Shown piece by piece: positions 12,673 through 25,277 of a DNA stretch of 64,000 nucleotides; within the stretch, counting starts at the first letter, position 1, and every line of letters begins with the position of its first letter. The notes beneath the pieces are model-generated. The model saw only the letters and a list, made by a program, of their open reading frames with translations. It was not told the origin of the DNA and ran no database searches. The translations under genes were made by a program, and so were the position numbers. Source of the stretch: Pseudoscleropodium purum (lineage: Eukaryota; Streptophyta; Bryopsida; Hypnales; Brachytheciaceae); NCBI GenBank assembly GCA_963969395.1, contig OZ017796.1:20028501-20092500 (forward strand). The letters run 5' to 3'.

Positions 12673-13355
12673 CTTGCACTTCCCCAGCCAAATCCTCACT
12701 GAACTACCTCTACCATCAAAATCTCTGGCGGTGTTTCCGAATCCAGAGCCAAAATGTACCCTCACTGCATCTCCGATCGAATTCAAGCATGAACCGGAAG
12801 AAGCGCTCTGGAAGATTGGTGACCGAAGTTCATCAAATCACTGCCAGCACTTCAGATTTGCAGTTTGAATCCTCGGGGTCCGAGAATTCTGGACGACGCT
12901 CACGTTTGGGTGCTTGTTGCGGCGATGTGGGGTCCGGCGGGGAGCTTCAAATTCAACGAGGCCAGCCAGTCTCCGTGTTATGTTGCTGGTTTGAACACGG
13001 CGCTTGTACAGTACAGGAAGTTGCAGGAAGTTACAGGAAGTGTCAAATTCAGACTCCAGTCACCTGGCGGTAGAAAATTAACCATTTGGGAAGCCTTTGC
13101 ATTATTATTTGGGGGGCTTTAGCTGGGAATCTGGCTGCTTGACTTGGATCTGATGCTGCAGTAACCAGTGGTTGTGTTGCAATAATTTGCATTAGAATAA
13201 TGGAATGTGAAATGGGGGAGTTGGGGGAGCACCGGTTCTGGAGGAGGGTTCACCCTGCTTTGAACTTTTAGGACGGTGATAAGGTAGGAGCACCCCAAAG
13301 CGGGCCACTTTTTCTTGGTCTGCAATCTCCTAAGATCAAATTTCACTGTTTTTTC
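12673..13355. other. QSOX upstream region, no separate gene
   Basis: This is GC-richer than the spacers and most likely holds the 5' leader and promoter of QSOX. The in-frame extension upstream of Met has no ATG. A short direct repeat (aggaagtt, three near copies, about 13015-13041) occurs. Open frames on the plus strand (about 12789-13122) show no family features and overlap the expected promoter. Confidence 0.45.
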
Positions 13356-13525
13356 CTTAACCCATAAACATCACGATGGATGCTTTTTGGCCGATGAATG
13401 ACAAAGAATCTCTCCATGCAAGACAAAAGTGCAACTATTCATCCTCCAAATTTTGTGTGAAAAGAGAAGGTCTTCTACGGTAGCTTGACTTTCAATAACT
13501 ATACTCCAATTCAGAGTATAAAATG
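13356..13525 (+). repeat. Solo arm of the foldback element
   Basis: It begins CTTAACCCATAAACATC and contains 'caaaagtgcaactattcatc' and 'gaaggtcttctac' followed by 'ttgacttt'. The order and orientation match the right arm of the 58.27-58.72 kb foldback element, and the reverse complement matches its left arm. No matching second arm or right terminal repeat is seen here, so this looks like a truncated copy. Confidence 0.55.
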
Positions 13526-15226
13526 CTTCAACTTCCGTAGGTTGTCTTGAAGAATTCTTCAAGTATCATTAGTTGTTCTTAACTTGAGATTGTGATGTTT
13601 TCCAGGGTAATAGTGGCACTTTCCAAGTCCTTTTTGTTTCTTTCAATTGCTAAAGTAGGTGGCACCAAAGAGAATGAGGTAATTTTAAATGTTCCTATCT
13701 GGATGGAAGTTTATCACTTGGTATAAAGGTATTAATGAAGGTCTTAAAATCAAATCATCTACACCTTTGGACTGGATTTTCACTATGCATAGAGCATTCA
13801 TAATGTCAAGTGTGAACATACCTATTAATGTAGAAGTTTAATGACTAAAAAAATTCTCTTGTGATGAATTTTTGTTGTATTAACCTTTTTAGGACAAAAA
13901 AACTCATTTAGGACCTCATATTTGTTAAGCTCAAAGATTATTTAGGTTCTTGTATTTGTTCAAATAATTTGAACCAACACATTCAATCCTCTTCACTTCA
14001 TCTATGATATAAACATTTTCTCTATTTAGATTATACTCTCCACAATATGATCAATTAAAATGGTCATTCTAAAATCACAATTCTTTTATCCTTAAAGGAA
14101 TAGTAACATGCTGTATAGTAAATTATATGAAACTTAGGAAAAATTTGACAATATTGGATTATTCTAATTTAAAATTCAATTTAATTCATGTAGAATGGAT
14201 CAAGTCTCTTTGTTCAATTAAATTTCTAAAATATGTATGTCTTTAAATGTTCAAACATTTAAAAAATGACTTAAAAAAAGAGAACAAATCTTCTATTTTC
14301 AAGTAATTTAATCAATAGATGTAAAAGATTGATATAATAAACAATAGTTGCTAGAAATTCAATTGCTCTACTAGCACTCTTTCAAATCCTAATGTAGACA
14401 AAAATGTAAAGTAATACAACACTAAAGTATAATGAGAGTAAAAGGACCAATATTCAAATGAAAATTGGCAATTTTAAGAATAGTCCACATTCATTGACCT
14501 AAATTTCAATCCAATTTCTTACATTTTACAATGACATATTTACATGAAAATTTATAAAAGCTTAATTAAACCAAATCAGGATTAGAAAGGGCAACAATAG
14601 TGACTTCCAATGGTACACAAAAGGTCTTATACTCCTAAGTCACAAACGTTTGATTACCCGTTCTGACCTGTCCTATACTTCTGGTCACAAACGCTTGGTT
14701 TGACAGTAATCTCAAAAAACATCCAAGACTCCTAGGTCACAAAGCGTGATCAGAGATGACCATCATTCACTTCGAAAAAAACAACATGACTAGCACATCA
14801 GCACACCCGAATACCGGATTTCATGAAGCCCGCTTGCCATCAAAGTTTGAATATTTAAAAATTTTACTTACAATATACCAGTAACTCCAAGATTCAGAAT
14901 ATGTTGTCAGCATACAAAAGTAGCATGGAAAGTCCTCAACAACAGAGGGTATTCTTGGCACTCCACCTGATACTCTTCAATAAGAAACTGGAATCTGAAG
15001 AGCAGTACAGAGCTACAGGCGGACACCACAGTTCACAGGGAACCATATTCTCTGCTGGTTCGCAATAAAATGAGATTGGACATCTAGAAGGACTGATTGC
15101 TTGGAAGACCGCTTATAAGAAACAAATCATTCAACACGCAATTTTCACAAGGGCAAGCGCCCAATATCTACCTTTCAATTATAACAATCGGATACGGACC
15201 GCATATTGCCGCTGCTGATTTCAGTC
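13526..15226. other. AT-rich spacer, L11 methyltransferase 3' region
   Basis: No gene is seen. The part nearest 15.2 kb becomes more balanced in composition and is probably the 3' untranslated region of the downstream-reading methyltransferase. A small three-copy direct repeat at 14.63-14.75 kb is listed separately. Confidence 0.5.
14631..14752. repeat. Three imperfect GGTCACAAACG-type direct repeats
   Basis: Copies read ACTCCTAAGTCACAAACGTT (14631), ACTTCTGGTCACAAACGCTT (about 14678) and ACTCCTAGGTCACAAAGCGT (about 14728), spaced about 50 bp apart. They lie beyond the stop of the methyltransferase, so they may be in its 3' region. The role is unknown. Confidence 0.5.
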
Positions 15227-18200
15227 TCAGGAATGATGTTCTACGGACTGATTTGTTTCTGCTGTCGCCTGTATAAATCTTTTCTTCCTTCCACTAACAC
15301 ATGCCCAACCGTTGTCATAAGAGGTGGCTATGCCTTCCAAATACTGTGAATAAGCTTCCTTCACTTGGGCGACCTGCATTCTCAGCCACAAAAAAATGGA
15401 TTAAGATGCAGTTCGTTTGATTAAGCAAATATATGCAAATATTGTCTTAATTGTCACCCATTTCAACTAAAACCAAAAGGCGGTACTAATGTGGGTCCTT
15501 CACATGATAACATTCAGTTGAAGGTGGTATTGCATAATAGAGCCAACCTGCTCCACAAGAATTCCAGAAACCCCTACGAGACCTCCTGGTTTGCAGTACC
15601 CTGTTATTCGTCCAGCAAGCTCCACTAGTGGATTCAATAATATATTGGCAGCCACTACATCAAAGCCTGTAAAATCCTTCGGTACGGGATCTTTTCCATC
15701 AGCAGAGGCAACATACACTTGTAATGTATCAGGCTTAAGATTGTTCAACGAAGCGTTATACTCCGCTGATGAGATGGCTGCTGGGTCAATGTCTACCCCT
15801 ATTGCATATGTAGCTCCCATCTGTTTGTAAAATCGATTTGTTAGCATACCTGTATTTAACAATGAAAATGAATCCACCCTTACTGCGGATATAAAACTCC
15901 TGATATAGGAGAGATAGCACAAGATGGTATGACCAAAATACGTAGATGATGACTGACGTGGAGGCACAGCTTCAGAGGAAATCGGGTAAAACGATAATAG
16001 AAATAGTAAAGGATCCTTATCACGGGCATTCACCTTTAGAGCTGCAATGGAAAGGATGCCTGAGCCCGTCCCATAGTCAAGGATCCTATCCCCGGGACTC
16101 AGTACACGATGCAGCCATTGTAAACAAAGACGTGTAGTTGGATGCTCTCCAGTACCGAAGGCAAGCCCTGGATCTATGATTACATTCAGAGCCTTTGCAT
16201 CCTGTGGATATGTCAAGGAAAGGAGGTTGAAGCTTAGAAAATAAATAATTCCAGCGATAAGTCTTAATCTGGAATATATACTGGCAGCACAACACAGCTG
16301 TGAGTTTCCAAGAGGAAATAGTATTAGAAAACGTTCTAATCTATGTTCAAGATTCACTCATCCAGTCACATTAAGAAAAGTCATAAGCTGTTGCAACAAA
16401 GTGGGAGATCTGTTGCAGGATTCAGGATTTTATAAACTCAACGGTCAGCAACAACCATACAGATTAATAGGAAAAGTGGTGAGACATACAGGTCGGTATA
16501 CATACAGGGGGTTGGCTCCACTTGGGGATAATCCAAAGGCCTTGTGAAACCTCAATCGGCTTAAATTGGCTCTGCACCAAAGACACAGCGAGAGAACAAG
16601 ATTGTAAGACAGATTATTCATTTTATCTCCATGAGACACTTTCAACACGGACAATAGAGTCCAGACTGATTACATCTACAGGGTGTCCACTTTCGTGCAC
16701 TTTTAAAAGACTGTTAAAACAATGAATATCTTCGTCAATATTTTCACCAAGTTCCTAACCACAGAATAGAATAAATAGAATTTCCATTCACATAATGAGT
16801 TCAACAACTTGGTAACACGAAAAGCATAAATCGAGGGTCGCATTAAGTAACAGAAACAAAGACAGTATGACATACAGTACCTCCACTTCCAGAACCCAAT
16901 CGCAGTCTTCCAGCTCTTTCACCTCATAAAGGGGCATTTCCTTGAGTCCAACGGAATTTGCTGCCATGGCAATGGCTTCGCCTACATCATCACCTGCTGC
17001 GAATAGAGCAGTGATCGAACTCTGCAACTCAAAACATATGATTTAAGTGTATTCAATACACATAAAAAAAACGATCTGGAAAACAGGAGGACACGATTGC
17101 CTTTGGCATTGAGCGATAATAGTGATTGAGATCAAACTCCATACGAATGGAAAATTACCCAAACTAGTAAAGTTGAAAGCTCACACAGCTTTGTTCAATA
17201 GAGACAAACTTACGATCTTCAGAGTGCAAGTGTCACAACTACAGCAAGTTAGAGAATGAGCATAACCTTGCAAGGGGCGCCCAAAAAGCACGACAGCATC
17301 ACTTCCATCATGGAGTGCAAAGACAGTAAGCCACCACGTCCCACTGGATTCACCAGCTCCCAGTGATGAGTGTGAACGGAATTGACAAAGATGGTCAAGA
17401 GCTGGAGACCAATCATAGAGGAATCCTCGCTCGTTGGGACTCGGGGTGAGAGAAACACGCATCCACAGAAGGATTGTTTACCTCTTTCCATAGCTGGCGC
17501 TTGCCTGATTGCCAAGGAACTGGTCCGTCCGAATATATCTGCAGCAAACACACCGTCAACATTGATCCTGCTACCAACAGCAACTCATCTAATCATACAC
17601 TTGGTTGGCTTTCAATAAGCAAGTGATGTAGGCATGACTTGGCTAAATGTCTATGGCCACTCATCTCTCAATGGAAATAGGGCTGTCTACTGCACTTATA
17701 GTGGTCGACAACCTCCCACTTTAAAATTGCATAAGAAATTCATACATACCGATAAAAATTTGATCTCAACAGATTTGTACCCAATGATATCTCCACAGCT
17801 CTACACTGATCTCTCGAACATCACACTCCTACAAACTGTTGTAAATGCTTAAAATGACGCGAATAGTATAGTCTACCTTGCAAGTTACCTGAAGTACAAT
17901 CTAGCTGCTGAAAGTGCATAAATATAGATTTTTTGCAGGCAAGAGGGGCATTGCAAAGTAATTCAATGAGAAGGTGGGAGAAGACCTCTTGTTCTTGAGG
18001 TGCACCCAAATTGGAATCTTCAATACTACAAGTCGCTGCACCGAAGCAAAGCAGAGCTTCCATCAATGCATCCTGCAATCAAAATACAAAATGGATCATC
18101 CCTGTAACGACGCGGATATGAACATGAGGAGGAGGTAAGCAGAAGGGATGAATATGAGGGTACTTACAGCAATGTCACCATTGGAAGAAATGCGCACGGA

Positions 18201-18634
18201 TTGCATGGCAGGAGAGGGGGTGTAGCTGTAGGTAGGAGAGGATGAAGCCGCGAAGCACCGAGAAAGAAGAGGAGAGCGAGGAAGAGGGGCAGCAAAGCTA
18301 CAAGTGCTGGAGGCTCCCAATGTTGCCAAGGATCCTCGACAACGAGGAAAAGACAGACGTAATGGCAATGGCGGTGAAGAACGCCTCAGGAAAGTCAAAG
18401 GCAATAGCGAAGGCGATGGAAATAGAAAACGCCTGAACAATTAATCTATTGTCAGTTACGCCGAACTAAAAGGAGTCAAAACAAACCGTAATTCCTATTC
18501 TCCGTTGCTATCTCGCAATAAGCACTTTACTCTCTCTATTTGCTAGAAATCGGGAGTAAGCAAATTCAAACTTCTAACTTCTATAGCGAAACAACATTCA
18601 AACATCACTTAATTAGAGAACGTTGTAAAGCCAT
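15227..18634 (-). CDS. Ribosomal protein L11 methyltransferase (PrmA-type), organellar, 409 aa
   Basis: SAM-dependent methylation of ribosomal protein L11, here probably in plastid or mitochondrion. Nine exons: 18634-18609, 18432-18168, 18072-17986, 17538-17482, 17021-16881, 16571-16506, 16201-16034, 15820-15548, 15373-15227. The first exon (26 nt, MALQRSLI) was chosen because the next exon has no ATG before residue 86 yet codes a typical Ser/Arg/Pro-rich transit sequence; donor AA|GTGATG and acceptor TTGTTCAG join in phase. The N-terminal domain (about 98-214) contains EALLCFGAA and GLWIIPKW. The catalytic domain has FGTGEHPTTRLC (229-240), the SAM loop DYGTGSGIL (256-264), GVDIDP (278-283) and ANILLNPL (328-335). 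It ends WACVSGRKKRF plus a short tail. Family identity is secure; the first exon and organelle are inferred. Confidence 0.88.
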
Positions 18635-20039
18635 GACAACATTTATGCATTTGCTGAATAATTCTCAAGCTGGAGAAACTTGAAGGTAAAAAGTTACGCT
18701 CCTTCTCTAGTTGCGTATGAGCTGGATGCCATTTGTACACATACATACTACATTAGGTCAAATTTCCAGAATTCCCTTGCCTAGTTGCCTTGCCTTCCCT
18801 TCCCTTCCCAAAAGATCACTTATTAGTAATTCACCTTGCTTTGGTCTATGAGCAACTTAGGTCATTAACTCTGCAGGGAAGAATTCCAGACACCAAATAA
18901 CATCTGCAAGTGAAATTCAAAGCCGAGGTACCTGAGAGGGTAAGCTTCAATGCAGAATGTCCACCAGTGCGGCATCCCGTCAAAAGAATGAGACACTCAC
19001 ATAGAGCTCCTGATAAAAAAACTCCGGTGACCACTACTCCACTAGAAGGAGCTAGAAACAGCTTCGTATCGTTTCTTAAATGAAACACAACAATCACGGA
19101 ATGAACTGAGATGCTAAAACCCTGGATACAATTAGCGATGCGAAACTGAGCAAGGCACCGACTGATGCGCGAGTGTGCGCTCGAGCGAGTAGGAAAAATG
19201 GGAAGGCCACCACAAGAAGAACAAGTTTGCGAACAGAGCGATTCCGTGTGGACAAATTGGAGAAAACAGAACCTCGAAGTGGATTGTGTCGGCGCTCGTG
19301 GTGGGCGGGTGGCAAGCCGGGAGAGACGACCTAAATTGATTCTTTTTCAAATATTTAAATTTGACGCCAGATGCCATGAGTGGTCAATAGGTTCTCAATC
19401 AAATCTGACTTTGGTAAGTCCGTCAAGTTCGTTGACCCTGTTCTTGTGAAGGGGGAAGCGCGAAAGGGCGACTACAAAAGTACAAATAACTTATTCATTT
19501 GCAATTTTCATTTTAATTAACCCTATAAGGACAAGACCTATCGTAAGGTACTTTGTCAAACATGAATCTAATTTATGGAATTATAGGTGTATTTTTCATT
19601 TCTACAAGAGTTTAGAAAATCTAATGGTCACTTTTTGGCATCAACATCCTTGCATAGTTAAATTCACAATGATAAAATTTTTACACATCAAAAAATAATC
19701 ATAGTCTTCTTCAATATCATTTTTTCTATTATTTTATGCTCACCAAATCCTAAATAGTAGATACACCTTGTTCAAAACTCACCATCACCATAAGGACCAA
19801 ATGGTACAAATGATTAGTCTATTTAACAGTTATCTGTGTTATATTTTAGTATATTAGTTTTTTCATGTTATTATAAGCAACCCAAGTTTTTATTGATGCA
19901 TTTTTATAGACGTCTACTTGTTTTTAAGTTACTTTTGATGTTACAAATAATGTTTTGACATTACATTTAATGTCATTGTTAAAATAAATAGAAGTGAATG
20001 TCAATAAAAATGTTTCAACAAAAACATGAATTTCTTATA
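18635..20039. other. Upstream region of the methyltransferase, then AT-rich
   Basis: 18.6-19.45 kb is GC-richer and probably holds the leader and promoter of the methyltransferase. It has splice-like motifs on the minus strand (a CTCTCAG|GTACC donor near 18935) and short hydrophobic open frames without ATG. I could not join these into a gene. From 19.45 kb the sequence is AT-rich and empty. Confidence 0.4.
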
Positions 20040-22950
20040 GTGTATTCAAGGCATGACGTGATTGGGATATAATAGGTGAATATATTTGTGGAGCTTTTAG
20101 ATTTATTTCATAGATATGAGCGTTTGACTTTTGTATTTTTAGGTTTAGAGGATGTATTTGTTGTATATGCATCTAAGATGTTGAGATGTTGAGTAATGGT
20201 ATTTTTGAATTTTGAGAATGGAAAGATGTTATTAATGTAGTATATACAATATATGTGAACTACTAGTGGTCCCATTTTAATCGAAGTTTTATTAAGTTCA
20301 TCAATGATTTTTAATGACATTTTATATGTGAGTGTATTTGCTTAATTTAAAAATCTATTAGTTACATGTGTGTCTAAAATTAGTGGCTCATATGGTATTT
20401 TCTTTGCAAACCATTTTTGATATAGTACTATTACTATTGTAATATTTAGTGATCTATTTTATAGTGCTAATCTTGTCCAATGGATTATTTGTTTAGTGAG
20501 TTCTTTTGTAGGAGCATGGACGATAAATTCCAATGCTTGTCCATTGTTTTGTAAAAAATGGGCCTAGTGATATGAATATGATGTTTTTTTTAAAAGGCCT
20601 ATGAGAGTTGTATAAAAGTATGGATGTAGGGCATGTTATGGGAGATGAGAAGTATGAATGTTGGATATGTAGTACATCAATTATGAAATTGTTGAGCATT
20701 TCATCAATGTGATATAGCAAACTAGTGTATTTTCAAATTATTGTGTCCATTGAATTGTACCTTTGGTATAATTTTATAACTCATGCTTCAAAGCTTTGAA
20801 TTGGTGAATTGACTATTTTGGACAATGAAAAATTGTAGTATTGTTTTCAAAGTCATTGTAATCAATGTGTGGGAATAGTCCGTATGCACGTGCCATCATT
20901 GTCATGCAAGTGAGATTTTGTGGGTTTTGTTCTTATAGTGTAGTTGTTAGTTTTTATATTTCCACTTAGGTCCTATTTTTTTTATTGATATGTATGTGGT
21001 GGGTAGGAATTATAGTAGTGGTTTTATATAGTCTAATATATTTTGTTGAGGTTAGAAGAAGTGCGAGAATAATTTTTGTGAATAGTGTTTTTTTTTTGTT
21101 AAACGTGGTGTGTTTAAATGATGAAAAATTAAATTTGGTAATATTTAGTTTTGCTTATAGAAAAATTTGTTTTTAAGTAGTCTTTTTATATATAATATTG
21201 TTGGATAATATCCAATATATTGAATGGATATTATTTATATTTGGTATTTGTCTTTTCTTGTGTAGGTTTTTATTTTTATTATGTAGCTTATGGGATTCAA
21301 ATGCATTATTTGTATATATGTGTGAGAATAAGTGAAAATTTTTCTTGATTATGTTAGTTTTGTATTTGGTAGGTTGATAGTTGTATTATTGGTAGAGTGG
21401 TATGGTATTGTGTTTTTAGTTGGTTACATATTATTGGGATTCTACACTATTGTTGACAAATTCATAAGTAGACGTATTGTTTGTAGAATAGTTTTTGGTA
21501 GTAATTTAATATGTCTTTTGTATGTGATAGCATGCAAAGGTTTATGATTAAAAATGGTTTGAGTAGTTTATTGTTTATTTTTATTATTTGCAGAAAAGGT
21601 AATTTTGTATTAGGTGTGGCTATTTTGTTTCTGTTGATTGGATAACATAATGTGTTATTTATTAGGGCCATCAATCTTCCCCTATTTGGTGTGTAATTCA
21701 TGTATTGTCTATTTGAACATTGTTTAGTTATATGCGTATTGTTCCTTATTGAATATACTCTAGCAATGTTTTCTGTACATATATCATAAATTTTGTTGTT
21801 GCCATTTTTGTTTCTTATAAAGCAATGAAAATTGTGAGTTTATATGGTTTTTGTATGCCTAGCAAATAGGTGCTTAATGATTCTAAATTCTATATTATGA
21901 AATGAATTTCTTCATTGTTGTATATTAATCGATGGAGTTTGTTGTGGTAAAGGCGTTTCTTGTGGGACTTGATAGTTGTATCCAAGTATGGTTCTTAAGC
22001 TTTCTATAACTTTGTGTAGTAATATATTTGGTAGATAGTGAACATTTTCTTGTAGTTTTTACTTATCTATATTAAGTTCAAGTGTTGCATATTCATATAG
22101 TTTAATATGTATTGTGATAGGTGGAGAAAATATTGCTTGATTTTCTTTTTGAATGTTTTGTGGTGGTTTGTTATACCTAGGAATTTTTTGTATGTAGTGT
22201 TATATTTTTTAATCTATGTAATATATTCTCAAAAAAATTATATTTTTCTCATTTATGTTCTTTTCCATGTGTTTGGTGTAGGTGCAATATTGATTATTAT
22301 TGAAAAAAATGTTTGTTCATGTCAATTGTCGATTTATAGTTCATCTAATATCATGAGTCCTATTGTAAGTATATTAGAGTACGTATTGTACATTTTGGAT
22401 ATTATGTATGAATGGTTTGAATGGTTTGAATGGTTGTGCTATATGTTTTAGTAATATGATTTTTGGATAGACAAAATGTTTATACATTTTCCTTAAATTA
22501 TTGTTATCAAAGGTTTTGGTTATGTCTATGATTGTGGGTAGATGATAGATTTCTATGTCTCCCAATAGCAAAGGAGTTTATACACATGTGTTGTTATTTA
22601 ATTATTATTTAACATTTTGGTGTTATTTCTAAAATGATTTCATTGTTGTAATTGTTTGTAATTGTGTTGAGTATTATGTTTGTATGGTTTAGCTATGCCT
22701 AAATTCTTGTGTTAATAAGATTGTTTTGGATTGGAAATAAATTTTATTGAGTATCTTTTGGTCTTTTGTAAAGTTTTTGTAATATCTAAAATTGAGAGTC
22801 TTGAAAGTATCTCTATATCTCCGCAAAGTAAAAAGTTATTTACTGTTTTCTAAAAATTTTATTATTTAAATTTTTTATTTGTTATTCTTTTTATTTATTA
22901 ATTTGTTGTAGTGATTAGCCCCACCTTTTATGACCATGAAGCTTGTGTAG
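20040..22950. other. Tract with extreme G-over-C strand skew
   Basis: The plus strand is rich in T and G and almost lacks C: 21361-21420 has 19 G and no C, and 21001-21060 has 16 G and 1 C. The skew fades near 22.95 kb and is not seen in the other AT-rich spacers. T-rich plus-strand frames read like membrane proteins (for example 21332-21547), but this follows from composition. On the minus strand it is A-rich and G-poor, as sense strands of some retroelements are, but I could not recognise any transposon protein motif. Confidence 0.6.
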
Positions 22951-25277
22951 ATAAACTATCTAAGATAAATTTATCATTTGTGATAGCAAGAAGGATCCAT
23001 ATACACATTTTTCATATAAAAAACACCCCATTAAGTAACAAAAACATAAGTTAAAAATAGTTCAATTTGAGGTTTCATAAGATCAAACTTTGTAAAATAG
23101 ATATCTTTATATTTTAATTAAATTTTGCTATTTGACCCTCACACTATAACTAATTATGTACATTAGTACATGGTAGTACAATTACCTTGCCAAAATCTAA
23201 TTACAGTAAAAAGACATCCATTGTTCAAAACTAGGGCATTGTCAATTACTCAATTTGTCACCTCAACATTGAATTTTTCTAGAAGGAATTGTGAAACTTT
23301 TTTGGAGATGTTTATTGAAGGATAGATGTGTGTATAGATGTTTCCCACATATCTCTATAATAGAATTAAAAAAAATTCAACACCAATGTTTTTCAATGAA
23401 TTATCATGCAAAATCATTAAAATCAAATGAAAAAATTTATCCAAAATGGAATTTTGCTTTTTTGAAAGTAAAATTTGGTATGCTTGATTGGAGTTGTGTA
23501 AAAATTGAGTGTTAAGTGTACAAGACAGAAAAATGCAAATTGTATTATATATTATGCAAAAAAAAATTGAATGGCTTAATAGGTAATTTATTCCATTGCT
23601 TCCTCTATATACATTGTTGGTGTAGTGTGTATATTCATTAGAGAGGGGTGATAAAAGGGTGTTACTTGAGAAAGTTGAACTATTTTTGCAATGGTTTGCT
23701 AAGATCTAGTTGTGTGCAATTCATGGTAGTGATAGTATTGTCAATTGAATAGTAAAGATGTTAGAGTTACAAATAGCCTTATTGTCATATTTTTTTAATA
23801 AATAGTTGTGCATTGAGTTGCACAAATGATTGTAGAACAATTACATCATTTCCACATGAATTAATAGTCTACAATTGTTGGACAATAAAATTAGTAGCCA
23901 ATGATTATAGAATGACTAAGTAATTACAAGCCACAAAATCAAGCTCAAAATGTAATTGAAGTTCTTTATACCAATGATTGTATTGTCGTAAACTACTCCA
24001 TTTCAACACATCATCAACTCCATCAATCCTTGCACAACAAGAGGGTCATCTATGTGTATTAAAGACAAGTTCAAAGTTTCCTACATGATCATAGGAGTTT
24101 GCAACATCACTAGTTGCACTACAATGACCATGAACCGATATAGTTAGAAATGCCAATGCTAAGTCAGATTGCACTTCAATTTTCAATTGTTGATTAGATA
24201 AGTTGAAGTTACATGGCCACACATGCCATGACAACATTTATGCATGAAAACTCATTTGACAAAGTTCCATATAAGCCAATGGATGGAAAAGAATCCCTCT
24301 ATCCTAGCTAATTGGGTTTTCAAACACCATATGTATATTAACCAAATGACCCCAAATTTCTACTAGGATATGTCTTGAACAACTAAAAAATCATACTCAA
24401 GCACACTCTTAAAATCTTTTATTTCTTCTAGTTCTTACAAGAATTTGATATCTCACGATGACCAACTTAGTGGCTTGCAAAAAGAGTTTCAAGAATTCCA
24501 TTTTCAATAGGGACTAATGTACTATTTTAGAGAAAGAAGAATTCCATTCTACCTAATTTGATAACAAACCTACAATCACAAAGCGAGAATTTTCTTGAGT
24601 TCTACCCTAAGCTTAGCAAGAGTTAAGGTAGAGACATCCAAATGCATTATGTGCCATTATTAGTTCCAGAGAGAGTTTTCAAATCAGCTTCTACTTATTC
24701 TTGTAAGTTAGTGCTCCCACATTTCAAGGAAAGCATATGGTAGGATTGGGCTCACCTGCTGTTCCAGGCTTTAATTACAAGTTTGCAAGCCGCGGATGCA
24801 AGCATTCATTCGCTCGCAGACATAACATCAACATCTTGATCAACAAGAATTCTTCACATCCAAGGTTAAGTGATTTGTCAAATTAACAATAGGAAAGAAC
24901 GTTTGATAAAAATAGCCTTCTCATCTTTCAAAACAGTAGCCGGCCAAATTCCTGGGTCCAATTTCCTTTTTGAACTTCAACGAGGAGCTGAAGTCAACTT
25001 GCCTAACTACGCCACTAGCCATTCTACAATACAGAGTCGAGATAATTCTCCTTATCAGCTTACTGAGTGGGCATCGATGGATGCCCGCAGCCAATTTAAG
25101 AGGTACAGCGATCGCTGGACAAATAAAAACATGATTAAAGATCTATTATGCTACAAACCATGCAGTGTGGAATTCGATTGGGGTCATGACAACTAGAGAA
25201 TATTCACAACAGCAGTATCTCGTGACCGACTCATTCGATTTACGGACAAATGTGCGAAAACGCATGATGAAAGGCTT
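22951..25277. other. AT-rich spacer and UGP3 3' region
   Basis: No gene is recognised. The last few hundred bases before 25278 are more balanced and probably contain the 3' untranslated region of the UGP3-like gene. Short ORFs near 23.3 and 24.9 kb have no family similarity. Confidence 0.45.

Noticed and set aside
18168..18440. Non-AUG (TTG) start of the methyltransferase transit peptide
   Set aside because: The frame is open back to a TAA before TTG at 18440, but a 26-nt upstream exon gives a normal ATG in phase, which is the simpler reading.
20985..22451. Plus-strand membrane-protein-like ORFs
   Set aside because: The runs of Phe, Leu, Val and Ile follow from T- and G-rich composition; the frames are short and share no motif with any family I know.
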